DNA from: Ursus arctos
Lineage: Eukaryota > Chordata > Mammalia > Carnivora > Ursidae
Assembly (NCBI RefSeq): GCF_023065955.2
Contig: NW_026622952.1
Coordinates: 31,296,313 to 31,360,312, forward strand
Length of the DNA: 64,000 bases
Direction of reading: 5' to 3'
Shown here: piece after piece, positions 1-11,694 of the stretch
How positions within the stretch are numbered: position 1 is the stretch's first letter
Layout of the letters: each line of letters opens with the position of its first letter
Position numbers and translations under genes: made by a program
Notes under the pieces: generated by a model
What the model was told of the DNA's origin: nothing
The model's input: only the letters and a program-made list of their open reading frames with translations
Databases searched by the model: none

Positions 1-3000
1 TCCAGTTGAATTGTGTTCATAACTAATTGATTTTTATCTTACACTATAATGTTAAGGACTTTGACACAGGCACAACATTATCTGATTTGGAAAAAAAATA
101 TGTGTATGTATGTGTGTTTCTAAAGAAATTTTTTGAAAAAGCTGCATCATATTCCATCATTTTGCATTTTTTAATCTTTTGCTTCTAAAGGTTGACTTCT
201 ATTGATGATCCCTTATGAAAGCCTTTTATTGCTCTCCAGAATTTACTGCTTCTCTTATTCTGCTCACTAGGAGCTGAACTTTCAATATTGCCGTCTCACT
301 TTCATTTGAAATATTAGTAGTTGTGATCTGTGTTTGTCAAAATACTGTTTCAAAATATGACAGTCATTATATCATCTACATTTCTTAAATTTGTAGGTGG
401 CTTTGATTTAGAGGCTAGATTATTTGTTTGACTTATGATTTGCGAGCAATTGAATTCAAGTTCATATACACAGAAACCCTCATGGCACTAAATAATTGTC
501 AGGAGACTTTATCATTTTGTGTATGTACTTGAAATTAGATAAGATGATTTTCTGTAATTTAAGATGGAACTCAAAAATGCCTATGATGATAAGATTGAAA
601 TTTATCATCCCCTTAATTATTTGCTTTTAACTCTAATAAGGCTGTTATTTAGATTTTTTTCCTCCTCAAATTACAAGGATGACTTATTACAAGACTCTAA
701 AATGCATCCCAGCATCATTAATACTATTATCTTTAAAGACTACATCTTTGCATATAGAGCTTTAAGGATAGTCAAGGGATTTCTGGGAAATCATAAATTT
801 AGACATTTACCTTTGATTTTCTAAAAATAACATTATGCAATATCAACAAAAATAATATTCCCTAAAAGCATAATATAAAGTATCATGTTGTATCAGTAGT
901 TGATTACTCTTTGTGTCAATTGATACCTTCAGAGATGCAGACCATTATGTAAACTGTTTCTCTTTGTTGATGAAACTCTCACTGAATTGCTGTTATTTCT
1001 TGTCATCTAGAATATGTCTTTAGATATGAATGTCCTCTACTTTCACATGTCATTTGATACACATTCAAAATATTCTCTCTCAGATGAGTGAAATACTCTA
1101 ATACAGCAGAGAATCATTGTCATTTTAAATCTTTGAGACAAGGAATATAGATCTGAAGAAGACTCATTTTTATCTTTGAATAAAGAATGTAATTTGCCTT
1201 GTCTACTAATGGGTTACAAGTCACTGCCATAGTGTTGTACATCACATCGCTGAAAATGGTTTAACCTACTTCTAACCAATTTCCTGTAAAGCTCAGTTCA
1301 CATTATCTATGACCCGATAAGATCTCATCAGCAGCCCATAATCTCTTGCTGGGGCAGGACTTAAACTACTTCAGTGCACATTGACTTTTCCACCTTTATG
1401 CCTGACATATTTCACTATGGCACCATGAAAATTAGTTTATTTATGTTTAATGCATGGCATCTGACAGCACTTCCCTACCATAGCAGTCAGTGTCTAACAG
1501 TTTATCAAATGTCGGGTTTGAAGTTGTATCAATAATCTCTGTCTGAGGCTGATGCATCTACAACTGTCAATAGCCTGGTCTTTGAAAATATCATCGTGCA
1601 TGCTGCTATAATATAGTAACATTTTTAGCTTTTTATTTTAGAATAAAAATCTATAGCTCTTGACCCCAGCCTCCTAACCCATGAAAATGTCTTTTCCCCC
1701 TAATACTTCAGTATTTATCAACATAAAATATTTATTTGGATTATACAGAAGTTTGTCAGATAAAGAAATGAACTTTTTCTTAACATTTTTTAATCCCTTG
1801 GACATCTGGTTTAGCAAGTGCTAAGAAAACATTTCACTGTCTATCATTTGCCATCTTTGTGATTCTGCAGAGTTTAAAATTTAGTTTGATTGCACTGAGA
1901 ATTTTTAACACAAGTTTTCATTCAAAAAGAAGAGAGAAAGAAGGTACAGATGAGGAAGGAAAAGAGAGAAAGAAAGACTAATTTAATGTTGTTATGTGCA
2001 GATATTGGTTAAATTGACTTGAAACAGAGCAATAAAAGCAGTGGGTGGAGCAATGGGCAATAAAAGAGTAATTCGAGTAGCTTATGCAACTTGTCAGTGG
2101 TAATAGGAGAAAAGAACAATACCTGGATGATTTTTTGAGTGATGCACTATTTTTCTTAGTACTGATACCAAATTCTAATCAAGTGGTACTTAATAGGGAT
2201 GTTACAATTTGATTAAGTTGCTTAAATGTTAACAGTCTCACTAGAGAGAGATAGAAATACAGAAGCCAGCCCTGAATTATTTATTAAGTATTTATATATC
2301 ATCTATTTATTCATGAATTTCAAGTACAAGAGGACCTCTTTGAAGTTGTATTACCAGAGGCTAAAGCAGGAAGGTAGAGAGGGATCACCTTTTTAAGGAA
2401 ATTTGGCTTAGTGTGATGAGAGAGCCAGGGGTCCCAAAGTTTTGCTTGTAATAACAGCCAAGGTAGCTGCCTTTTATGACTGATAGCAGTGACTAAATTT
2501 TGTCACCAAGCAAGAAGTAAAGATTCTCATACTTCCAAGAAGGTCTTGTGTAAAAAAAAAACAAACAAACAAACAAAAAAAAACAAAACCAAAAAAAAAC
2601 AAAAAAACCCAAAGAGAGTGTGCCTTTGTGGCTTCTGTTATTCAATATAAGAAATTAATTGAAAAAAATCTGTGTAGCAAAATGAACTGGTATAAACATA
2701 CACTTCAGTTACAGTAAGAACGTAAGCAGTCTTAGTACATTAAGCTTGCTCAATCCTACCGTATTTCTGGGTTGCCTTCGTTACTCACAACATCTGGCCC
2801 ACGATGAAGTCTTCTGATTGACCAGGACCGTTGATCTCTACATGTCTAGCCTGTTGCCCATCTGCCTCTTGAGGCAGCCATAATCACTCTGTGATGACAC
2901 ACAGAATGTTACACCATTTATTTTCCCTTTGTTCTTTTCCATTTTCCAAAATGCCCTACAACTCTTTAAAGAGATAGAGAAGGTTCAATTTGGAACATCC

Positions 3001-3698
3001 GGTTGAGATTTGAGAACAAAACCAGCTCCTTTAATATAATGTGGATGCTTATACTGCCTTTATTACTGTAGTGATAGCTGCACCTGTTCTCGATGTTCTT
3101 AACTGTGAGAAGCTTATCTTCTCAATACTTCCCCCAAACACTCTACACTCCTCTCTCCCAACTCAGACGTAAGTTTTCCTGATTTCTCTGGAGGGAGTCG
3201 CTGGGATGTCCACTTGTTCCTTGCCTTCTGCCATAGATTCCTCTTCTAAAGAAAAACGTGAAAAAGGTGGACCTAGACTGGAGTTAGAAGTGTTAAAAAT
3301 AGCTTAGCTCATATCCACCAAGTTCTAACTTAGCCATATCCTCCCTTGGCTTGTCTCTCTTACTCTTGCAATGCCTGAATATTGCAAAATTCAGCTAATT
3401 CCCAGCTTAGAAATGTGAGAAAACGTCTTCCTATAAATATGCAAGGATGGCTTTTTAAAATAAATATACTATTTGTCTTTCTCCTTCAAAATGCTCTTTA
3501 AAATGAGGGAGGGAGAGGGGGAATAGTATTAACTGCTGGAGACTGCATAGACAGCATACTGTTTTGTGCAAAAGTTTTCACCTCTCTCCTATTTTGTTTT
3601 CCAATTCAGCTTCTATACTGAACTTATCTGACATGTTTTGGTATGTTAAATGAGATACCTGGTATTCACTGGCAATTTAATACAAGGTCTTTTCATTA
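1..3698. other. Non-coding stretch, no recognisable element
   Basis: No exon-like ORF and no repeat family I can name is visible. The only simple-sequence features are a purine-rich run near 1926-1979 and an A-rich tract at 2551-2609, listed separately. The 86-codon ORF at 564-824 has an AT-driven composition and no domain, and is not called as a gene. Old, highly diverged repeats could be hidden here. Confidence 0.5.
2551..2609. repeat. A-rich low-complexity tract, (AAAC)n-like
   Basis: A run of A interrupted by single C residues in an AAAC rhythm, with no recognisable SINE body upstream. It may be the decayed poly(A) tail of a lost retroelement or a simple repeat. Confidence 0.8.
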
Positions 3699-3775
3699 AA
3701 AAATGTTTTGAGTGTAGTTGATACACAATGTTACACTAGTTTCAGGTATACAGCATAGTGATTCAACTTCTCTAC
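3699..3775 (-). mobile_element. Old L1 3' end (left piece of a split L1M-type element)
   Basis: The plus strand reads as the reverse complement of an old mammalian L1 3' UTR ('gatacacaatgttacactag' and 'caggtatacagcatagtgat'). The same element resumes at 5646 with the next part of the consensus ('ctcaccacaagtgtagctaa'), so the two pieces were once contiguous and were separated by later insertions. No coding sequence is retained in this piece. Confidence 0.72.
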
Positions 3776-3834
3776 ACTTGGCTGACAGGCTGGGTGGAGG
3801 GGTGGGCAGGCATGGACACACATTACTTGTTTCT
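3776..3834. other. Unassigned inserted sequence, left part, ending in the L1 TSD
   Basis: About 60 bp that belongs neither to the old L1 around it nor to the young L1 to its right. The last 17 bases (3818-3834, acacattacttgtttct) are repeated at 5200-5216, so this piece was continuous with 5217-5645 before the young L1 inserted. Family unknown. Confidence 0.5.
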
Positions 3835-5199
3835 TTTTTTTTTTTTTTAATGTTTTTTTATTATATTATGTTAGTCACCATACAGTACATCCCCGGTTTC
3901 CGATGTAAGGCTCGATGATTCATTAGTTGTGTATAACACCCAGTGCACCATGCAATACGTGCCCTCCTTACTACCCATCACCAGCCTATCCCATTCCCCC
4001 AACCCCCTCCCCTCTGAGGCCCTCAGTTTGTTTCTCAGAGTCCATAGTCTCTCATGTTTCATTCCCCCTTCTGATTACCCCCCTTTCTTTATCCCTTTCT
4101 TCCCCTACCGATCTTCCTAGTTCTTATGTTCCATAGATGAGAGAAATCATATGACAGTTGTCTTTCTCTGCTTGACTTATTTCACTTAACATTATCTCCT
4201 CCAGTGCCGTCCATGTTGTAGCAAATGTTGAGAACTCGTTCTTTCTGATAGCTGAGTAATATTCCATTGTATATATGGACCACAACTTCTTAATCCAGTC
4301 ATCTGTTGAAGGGCATCTCGGCTCCTTCCACGATTTAGCTATTGTGGACATTGCTGCTATGAACATTGGGGTGCATATGGCCCTTCTCTTCACTACGTCT
4401 GTATCTTTGGGGTAAACACCCAGTAGTGCAATGGCTGGATCATAGGGTAGCTCAATTTTTAACTTTTTAAGGGACCTCCACACTGTTTTCCAGAGTGGCT
4501 GTACCAACTTGCATTCCCACCAACAATGTAGGAGGGATCCCCTTTCTCCACATCCTCTCCAGCAATTGTTGTTTCTTGCCTTGTCTATTTTTGCCATTCT
4601 AACTGGCGTAAGGTGGTATCTCAGTGTGGTTTTGATTTGAATTTCCTTGATGGCTAATGATTTTGAACATTTTTTCATGTGTCTGTTAGCCATTTGTATG
4701 TCTTCATTGGAAAAGTGTTCATATCTTCTGCCCATTTTTTTTATTTGTTTATTTGTTTCTCGTGTATTGAGTTTGAGAAGTTCTTTGTAGATCTTGGATA
4801 CCAGTCCTTTATCTGTAGTGTCATTTGCAAATATATTCTCCCATTCCGTGGGCTGCCTCTTAGTTTTTCTGACTGTTTCCTTGGCTGTGCAGAAACTTTT
4901 AATCTTGATGAAGTCCCATAAATTCATTTTATCTTTTGTTTCTCTTGCCTTTGGGGATGTGTCATGAAAAAGGTTGCTTTGGCCGATGTCGTAGAGGTTG
5001 CTGCCTATGTTCTCCTCTAGAATTTTGATGGATTCCTGTCTCACATTGAGGTCTTTCATCCATTTGGAGTTTATTTTTGTGTATGGTGTGAGATAGTGAT
5101 CAAGTTTCATTCTTTTGCATGTAGCTGTCCAATTTTCCCAGCACCATTTATTGAAGAGACTGTCTTTTTCCCACCGGATGTTTTTTTCCTGCTTTATCA
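3835..5199 (-). mobile_element. Young carnivore LINE-1, 5'-truncated, with perfect TSD
   Basis: A 1.37-kb LINE-1 on the minus strand. Its poly(A) tail appears as poly(T) at 3834-3848, followed by 3' UTR and the C-terminal part of ORF2. It is bounded by a perfect 17-bp target-site duplication, acacattacttgtttct, at 3818-3834 and 5200-5216, the signature of target-primed reverse transcription. A full-length L1 is about 6 kb, so the 5' UTR, ORF1 and most of ORF2 (endonuclease and the bulk of the reverse transcriptase) are missing. The open frame over about 355 codons and the intact TSD imply a recent insertion. A close relative lies at 29896-30988 and a 3' UTR scrap at 49990-50096. Confidence 0.95.
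4124..5199 (-). pseudogene. LINE-1 ORF2 protein, C-terminal fragment
   Basis: This frame encodes the last 355 or so residues of the L1 ORF2 protein, which in full is an endonuclease plus reverse transcriptase of about 1,275 residues. The first codons of the open frame come from the flanking TSD and are not part of ORF2. Visible landmarks are the post-RT segment with NKWCWENW and WEKIF-like (WENIFAND) motifs, and the C-terminal cysteine motif [18 protein letters not shown], which fits the L1 CX3CX7HX4C pattern. The natural ORF2 C-terminus follows (AISQ-like EISQAEKDN ... LIYGT, stop). There are no frameshifts or internal stops. Catalytic domains are absent and no L1 promoter remains, so no active protein is expected. 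It is dead on arrival because of 5' truncation, not because of mutation. Confidence 0.93.
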
Positions 5200-5216
5200 A
5201 CACATTACTTGTTTCT

Positions 5217-5645
5217 ACTCTTTAGTCTCTCTGCTGTTCTTTGACCATCACTTGTGCCATGACCTTTTCTCCCTGCCCTTTGGGACAAAGAAGTATTTTA
5301 CCAACTGCCTTTTGAATATTCTCATTCTTTTGCATCATGTGACTTAATAAAATAAACTTTCAGCTAACTTTGGGTGGTTTATGTTAATGAAATATCAAGA
5401 GTTTTTAATTACATCCTGGGAGTTGATTACAGGCTGCCCGTTTGCTTTTTATTAAATATACATCATTGTATGCAGGTCTCTGGGCTACTAAGCTGAATTC
5501 AATGGAGAGCCCAGAGTGAAGTTTTCCAGTCTTGGTGATTGGTCAGAGACTTCCAGGGTAAGAAGGTCCAGGAGGGCTTTGAGGGTTCATGGTGAGAACC
5601 AAGGGGGGGAGGCTTGCAGGGAGACAGGGCACAAGAAGCCCATGG
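5217..5645. other. Unassigned inserted sequence, right part (possible LTR)
   Basis: This is the continuation of 3776-3834 after removal of the young L1. It interrupts the old L1 whose halves are at 3699-3775 and 5646-5960. It contains 'gacttaataaaataaacttt' (near 5341-5360), which resembles an LTR polyadenylation region, followed by a moderately G-rich segment at 5500-5645. I could not identify TG...CA ends or a TSD for it, so LTR identity is only a guess. Confidence 0.35.
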
Positions 5646-5960
5646 GCAGGCTAATGCTGTCCTCACCACAAGTGTAGCTAATAGTTGTTACCATACAATA
5701 CTGTCACAACACCACTGACTATATTCCCTATGGTGTACCTTTTATTATCATGACTTATTCATCCCATAACTGGAAGCCTGTACCTCCCACTCCTCTTCAC
5801 CCATTTTGCCCAATCCCCTATCCCTTCGCCCATTTTGCCCAATCCTCTGTCCCTCTCACCTGTTTGTTTTCTGTATTTACAGGTCTGATTCTCCTTTTTG
5901 TTTGTTTATTCATATTTTTTTGTTTGTTTTTAGATTCCACTTATGAGTGAAATCATCTTA
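5646..5960 (-). mobile_element. Old L1 (right piece of the split L1M-type element)
   Basis: Reverse complement of old-L1 3' UTR/ORF2-end sequence: 'actatattccctatggtgta', 'cccataactggaagcctgta' and a (T/G)-rich run before 'agattccacttatgagtgaa'. It continues directly from 3699-3775 in consensus order. An 18-bp unit in the C-rich part (cacccattttgcccaatc) is tandemly repeated, imperfectly, at 5797-5850. Confidence 0.75.
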
Positions 5961-6103
5961 TATTCAAAACCACTGAAAGCTAGTCCCAATATTCCTTCTT
6001 TCTTACAATGACTTCTTAGAGTCTGAAGAAGCAATAAGTGCAGTTTCTAGGAGACTGGCCTAATTTGGAGTCCTAAACAAATTAAGTATATCTGTCACAA
6101 TAT

Positions 6104-6910
6104 TATATTTCTAAACCGTTTCTTTTCCACTCCATGTCTGTATACATACTCTGTGCTCTCCACTACTTTATAACCTGAGTAATTCTCTAGCAAAAACTCA
6201 CCTCTAACCTTTCCTTCTAGTCAATATTCTTGAAAGGGTAAGGTTCCCTAAGGATTAATATTCACAAAGTCAATCCATTTATTTTCCCTGTTTCCCTTTC
6301 CCTCAATCAAAGGTAATCTGGCTTTCAACTCCACAATTATTAATTGCATTAAAGTCAATGATGCCATCCTCAAGTCCTAAATTTAACTTTCAACAACACC
6401 CTGTTTCTATTTAGTGAGCATCCAATATGTATTTTTCCTGTTTTAATTTATAAAATCTAATGGTTTTGCATAGAACCCTAAAATTCTTTCTCATATCCTT
6501 ACCCACTATCTTTCTTCATCCCATTCAGTTGAGTACTGGGGCAATATAAGATTACAGTTTTTATCTTTTTCTCTTATGCATGTTCTTCTTTGGTAAACTC
6601 TTAGTTTTTTCCTAAAATATGCATGTTTCCTCATCTCTAATTTTGACAGTGAAGTGTGCCTCAACTCAAGCTTGAAACCTGGGAGATAGTTTGGACTATT
6701 TTTTCCCCTGATCTTCAATCCTATGTTCATGTTCACTTGACCTCATAAATATTGCATGTATACCTCTTCTTACAACCCAGTAATACTCTTGTATTCCAGG
6801 GATTCATCATTTCTCACCTCCTGTTCTGCTGCTCTAGAGTCCTAATCAGCCTTTGAAACTTTCATAGTGTTCCCTTCAAACCATTCTCTGCATAAAACTA
6901 ATAATATTCT
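6104..6910 (+). mobile_element. Old L2-like LINE fragment
   Basis: A pyrimidine-rich plus-strand segment whose word order resembles the L2 (CR1-type) ORF2 region ('caagcttgaaacctgggaga', then a 'catcatttctcacctcc' segment followed by 'gctctagagtcctaatcagc'). No open frame survives. Assignment rests on remembered consensus patterns. Confidence 0.5.
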
Positions 6911-6949
6911 TCTTAATTTTTTTTCTTATCTCAACAGTACTATAGCAAT

Positions 6950-7095
6950 ACTTCCTAAATTGTGATTGAAAGAGATACTGCATCAGAGTCACCCATAGTG
7001 TATGCTAATAATGTAGATAGTAAGGACCAATTAAGAATCTCTGAGAAGAGATCCCAGGAATTTGGATTTTAAAATTCACACACAAAAATTGATGT
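6950..7095 (+). mobile_element. MER5-type hAT DNA transposon relic
   Basis: 'gcatcagagtcacccatagt' followed by 'gaatctctgagaagagatcc' and 'caggaatttggattttaaaa' matches the pattern of non-autonomous MER5 elements (hAT-Charlie group). It has no coding capacity and the termini are decayed. Confidence 0.6.
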
Positions 7096-9235
7096 CTAGA
7101 TAATATTATTGCCACCCCCACTTAAAGGTGATAGTCCCAGATTGACATATCCCTGCATCTTCTCCACACTATTTCATTGACCTGTAGAAAACCGAATTTA
7201 TATTGATATCCTATCTAAAATGGAATGACAATAGAAGTATTTCTTGGTATTTAATACAGTAGTTAAATAGATCCATCACTGGCCTATTCCAGATGATCAT
7301 GTATCATGGACAATGAATGGTAATGGCACTCTCACTGTAGATTTTCTCAGATTTTAATGTATCAAAGTTTAAGTGAATAGGTAGATTGCATTTTCTAGTT
7401 TAGTTAAACTACTCATTATACAAAGTAGTCAAATGATTTAATAACTTACACAAATTAAAGATATTAATACAAAAGCAATTAGATGAAAATTATCTTCCTT
7501 ATATTAGTTTTTTGCCATATTTTAAAATAAAAATAACAACAATATAATCAGATCTAAAAGGAAGTCTGCCAAAATATTAAACATTTTTTAAAGTCTATTT
7601 GAAATGTAGATTTAAATGTTTTATTGTTAAAGAGTACCCTGGTCAAGGGCACTTATCATTCTTTGAGATATAAAAGGCATCCTGATGACCATGTCCATTA
7701 AAAACTGAGTATCCGAAACACAAATACAAAGTATTTTAGAGTGAAAGGGTTTTGTACTTAAATTAAATTAAACATTTAAATATGTGTAATTTTATCTTTA
7801 TCTCATTATTTTAGGATTTTAATCATTTGTGAAATATCATCTTCAACTTATATTAACAAAGCTATCGATACATTAATTTATAAAAAATAATATAGCTATA
7901 TTAGGTATATGTGGTCAATTCTTTGCTAATTAGTACTTATTCAGAAATATTTGCAGACCATTACTTTATTATTGTAACATTGAAACCCTCTTTGATTTCT
8001 TAGATTAAACTAACCTTAACTTTTTGATAACAAATTTGACTTTGATTATAAACACCTTTGATCCACTTTCTTATAAAGATTGAGTCAAGCAGGGGTTCTT
8101 TTGAATTTTAATTAAAAAACGTCAACAATAACACTAATTTACAAATCAAGGTGTTCTAACTTTAACTAACTATTAAAAGACGCTTATTTTTTTTCTCTGG
8201 CACTCAATGCTTACCAAAATATCAAACAGGAAAACAGTATGAAAGATTTTATAAAGGCTATGTACTATGTCAGTTCAATGAGATTCACTAGAAATTACTC
8301 TGATTATATAAATAGGCTTGACACTTATATAGAACCATATTAATTCTCACCTCAGGGAGTGAAGTCACTTTAATAGAACTGAGGTTTGCCATGATACCAT
8401 AAGCCTATTAAATGACATTAGAAGAAACATTTGACTGTACAGTTTCTCTAAGTATATTTTTGAGGATATCTCCACTGCAATGCAATATGCTCCATTAAGG
8501 TCCACAGGCAATATTTCTCTCCAGTTTCATTTCTAGGAATAGTGATGTTTGTTTTAAAATTTTGATTACATTCAATTAAAGTATATTTTTTAGTACATAG
8601 TTGTAAATAAGAAAGACAGGATAAATGGTTACAATGTAGTGGAGAGACAGATAATAAATAAATAAATGGAACAAGTGATAACAAGGTGTTAATATGTGTT
8701 ACAAAGTTCTGGAAAATGATAGAGGAGATGTTTCTTATTTTTATTATTGCGGCATATCAAATTACACAGGGAGATAGAGAAGGTTGTGCAAAAGGTAACA
8801 ATGAACAAAGAAAAGTGCATTAGAAGGTTAACAAAATAGCTTAAAGAATTAAGAAATACATTCCTGACACAGGGAATAACTTGAATGAAAGCCCTTTACT
8901 GGAAAAGAGCTAATTGCCACAAGATAATTGAATGGCAGTAACTTGTTTTTGAAGCACTGAAGGAAGAGAGAAAAACTGCTTATATCTAAATTTGGGTAAA
9001 TCATCAGAATCTCAAATGTAATTATCTTTGTAGTTTTGTGAGGTTTTTTTAGCGGGGGAGGGACGTTCCTCCCGGATAGGATTTTCTTGCAGTTCACTGT
9101 AAAGCCATTGAGGATCTTTAAGCAAGAAATACCATAATATTAATTTTATTTTAATAATATAAATATGTTGCATTTTAAGGAATAGTTTGAACAAAAACCA
9201 TGGGGAAACCAGTATGTAAGTTATTATAGTAATCT
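7096..9235. other. Non-coding AT-rich stretch
   Basis: No exon-like ORF and no repeat I can name. Short ORFs at 8448-9194 (60-82 codons, minus) are of the size expected by chance at this base composition. Confidence 0.5.
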
Positions 9236-9237
9236 AC

Positions 9238-9772
9238 CATTTATTCATTATTTATTGCCATATAACAAATTACCACCAACTTAAAAGATTATCCATTATT
9301 TCTCAGTTTCCATGAGTCAGGAGTCCTAGCATGCCTTAGCTAGATCCTTTGCATAGAATCTCATGAAGCAGAAATAAAGGTGACAGCTGGGGCTGAGATT
9401 TCATCTTCCAATTTCACGTGTTTGTTAGCAGAATTGATTTCCCTGAAGCTGTAGAAGTTACAGCAGTCTCATTTTTCAAAGACAGTAAGACAGAGAATCT
9501 CTGTGCTCTAGACCCTCTTTTAAGGATCCAAATGATTTGGCCCAAACTACCCAAAATAATCACCTTTTGGTTAATTAAAGCTCAACTGGCAGGGACCTTT
9601 ATTACATCTGCAGAATCCCTTCACCTTTTCCACCTGACATAAGCTAATCATGAGAATGATTTCTCATCATTGTCCCAGGTTCCACCCACACCCAAGAGGA
9701 GGACGTCATACAAGGGGTGTATGGCAGGGAGCTCAAGCCTTGGGGGCCATCTGAGAATTCTGCCTGTTACAG
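9238..9772 (-). repeat. MLT1-like LTR (3' LTR of the MaLR element)
   Basis: The plus strand starts with the inverted LTR 3' end ('gccatataacaaattaccac', 'cagtttccatgagtcaggag') and finishes with the inverted LTR 5' end ('gggggccatctgagaattct' then 'gcctgttac'). The internal region follows directly. The 74-codon ORF at 9418-9642 lies wholly within the LTR and is not a gene. Confidence 0.75.
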
Positions 9773-11190
9773 TCCCCCTCAACAGTCAATAATTCACCTC
9801 TTTCCCACATGCAAAATATGTTCACCCCCTCCCAAGATGACCCCAATTTGCATATCATTATAGTATCAACTTAATGTCCAAAATCTTGTCTAAATCTCAT
9901 CAACTCAAAGTCCAAAATCGTATCCTCTAAATGAGATGTGGATGAGGCTCCCAGGTGTAATCTATACACACAGATCCCAGGGCCAGACTCCCCTCTACCT
10001 GTGGACTTATGAAACTGAAAAATCCATTTCTACCTCCACATCCCTCTCAACAACAAGGAGGAGAAAGGCCTAGAATAGCAGTGGTAGATATTCCACTTCA
10101 AACAGGGAGTAAATAAAGAGTAATAAAGAGTCAATGGGACCCATTGGCAATGGGCAAGTGTTGGATTTCCCTCGATTAGGTTTCAGTGCCTCGGTGTAAT
10201 CGTCTGGGCTCATGGCTGGGCTTTTGGTTCTGACCTCTGAGTCTTCCTTACTTTTTCATGAAAGGTAGAACATGCCTGTAGGTGAGTAGTTTTGACAGAC
10301 TGCTTCCTACCAACAGAATTCTTAGGGATCCAAAAACCATTCTTTCATTTTTGTATTCTCTCTATTTTAGTCTACATTGTCAGTATTTCTGCTGAAATAA
10401 ATTTCTCAAAATATTTGTGGGTCTTATGTAAATTCCACTGAGTTTGCCAAAGCCACATTCACAGATCATTTTGAGATAATCCCGTCTCTATCTTAGGCTT
10501 CTGCTCAAATGGCTGTAGGACAATGCCCTTAAGTTTCTAGAGGTCTTCTGGTTTGGGGAAGAAGGTATGTGAAACACATCCTTAATCTCTTGAAAAAATC
10601 ATTCTGTGACTGACTACTCTCATCTTTCACTCCATCTGAGGGTTAACAAAATATTGTACTCACATATTTTATTTGTGGAGTTTTTTTGTACACTGCAAAT
10701 TTTTTGCAGATATTTCTGATGTTTAGCATCTTTGTCATATGGGAAGGAAGGCAATTTTTTTAAATTATCCAGTCTGGTTCCTTTATTTTTAATAGTTCTT
10801 CCTTCAATTTATCTTTCCTTTCACATTATACAATAAGCACCTTAACATTTTACTTGATAATCTCTTTAGCTCTATATCCAACTTTATCTCTTAAAAATTT
10901 TACTTTCTATATATCTGCAAGACACAATTTCCTTAAGTTTTCTGCACTACATAACAAGTATCCCCCTTCTTGGTTCCCAACAGCAGAAGATATTCCTCAT
11001 CTCCTTCTGAGCCTGCATTGGCAGTGTTCTTAAAGTCCAGATTATGACTAGTAGCCTGATGTAGATGATACAGTCCTTATCTGAAGTGATTTAGGTTTTT
11101 TATATCATGATCCTCAAAATTCTTCCTATCTCAGCCCACTTCCCAGTTTCAAACCACTCCAACATTTTAGATATTTATTACAGTGGCCTC
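9773..11190 (-). mobile_element. MaLR internal region (non-coding)
   Basis: Antisense MaLR internal sequence. Supporting words include 'ccaaaatcttgtctaaatct', 'gtgtaatctatacacacaga', 'ttcctcatctccttctgagc' (with 'ccaacagcagaagatattcc' before it) and the 'tttcaaaccactccaacatt' segment. No open reading frame of note remains. The stretch 10640-10930 is AT-rich and diverged, and may include small insertions. Confidence 0.65.
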
Positions 11191-11295
11191 CACTTCCAGT
11201 GATTAAAATCTGAGTAACAAAATGGCACAAGTTCAGAAGGCTAAAACAATATACATTTACTACCTTGCAGTATCTGTGGGTTGGGACACTGGGTA

Positions 11296-11297
<2 letters not shown>

Positions 11298-11333
<36 letters not shown>

Positions 11334-11382
11334 ACGTATATGTATATATAATATGTTATATTAATTTTTATATACATATGTG

Positions 11383-11430
<48 letters not shown>

Positions 11431-11436
11431 GAGAGT
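11298..11436. repeat. Compound microsatellite (CA)n-(TA)n-(GA)n
   Basis: (CA)n at 11298-11348, AT-rich alternating sequence to 11397 including (TA)n at 11382-11397, then (GA)n at 11398-11436. It lies inside the right LTR of the MaLR element. Likely to be length-polymorphic. Confidence 0.93.
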
Positions 11437-11489
11437 CAGGGCCATAAAACTTCAGAGAAGATGAAGATGTTGGTTAGGACTGCAATCTC

Positions 11490-11694
11490 GGGGCGCCTGG
11501 GTGGCACAGCGGTTAAGCGTCTGCCTTCGGCTCAGGGCGTGATCCCGGCGTTATGGGATCGAGCCCCACATCAGGCTCCTCTGCTGTGAGCCTGCTTCTT
11601 CCTCTCCCACTCCCCCTGCTTGTGTTCCCTCTCTCGCTGGCTGTCTCTATCTCTGTTGAATAAAATAAATAAAAATCTTTAAAAAAAAAAAAAA
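11490..11694 (+). mobile_element. Can-SINE, young ursid-type subfamily, perfect TSD
   Basis: A full-length tRNA-Lys-derived Can-SINE. It has the head 'gggcgcctgggtggcacagc', an internal B-box-like 'gggatcgagcccc' at 11555-11567, a CT-rich middle, an AATAAA-rich tail and poly(A) at 11680-11695. It is flanked by a perfect 14-bp TSD, aggactgcaatctc, at 11476-11489 and 11695-11708. It sits inside the 5' LTR of the MaLR element, so it is younger than that element. SINEs of this kind are transcribed by RNA polymerase III and mobilised by L1 proteins. Confidence 0.96.

Noticed and set aside
564..824. 86-codon plus-strand ORF
   Set aside because: AT-driven composition, no family resemblance, and a size expected by chance in AT-rich DNA.
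3927..4136. Proline/serine-rich plus-strand ORFs (also at 29980-30194)
   Set aside because: They are antisense to the L1 3' UTR, and the same frames appear in both L1 copies.
5797..5850. Short tandem duplication in the C-rich part of the old L1
   Set aside because: An imperfect 18-bp unit explained by local slippage within the L1; not a separate repeat family.
11490..11600. tRNA-like heads of the Can-SINEs as possible tRNA genes
   Set aside because: They have lost cloverleaf pairing and are followed by the SINE tail and poly(A), so they are SINE promoters and not tRNA genes.
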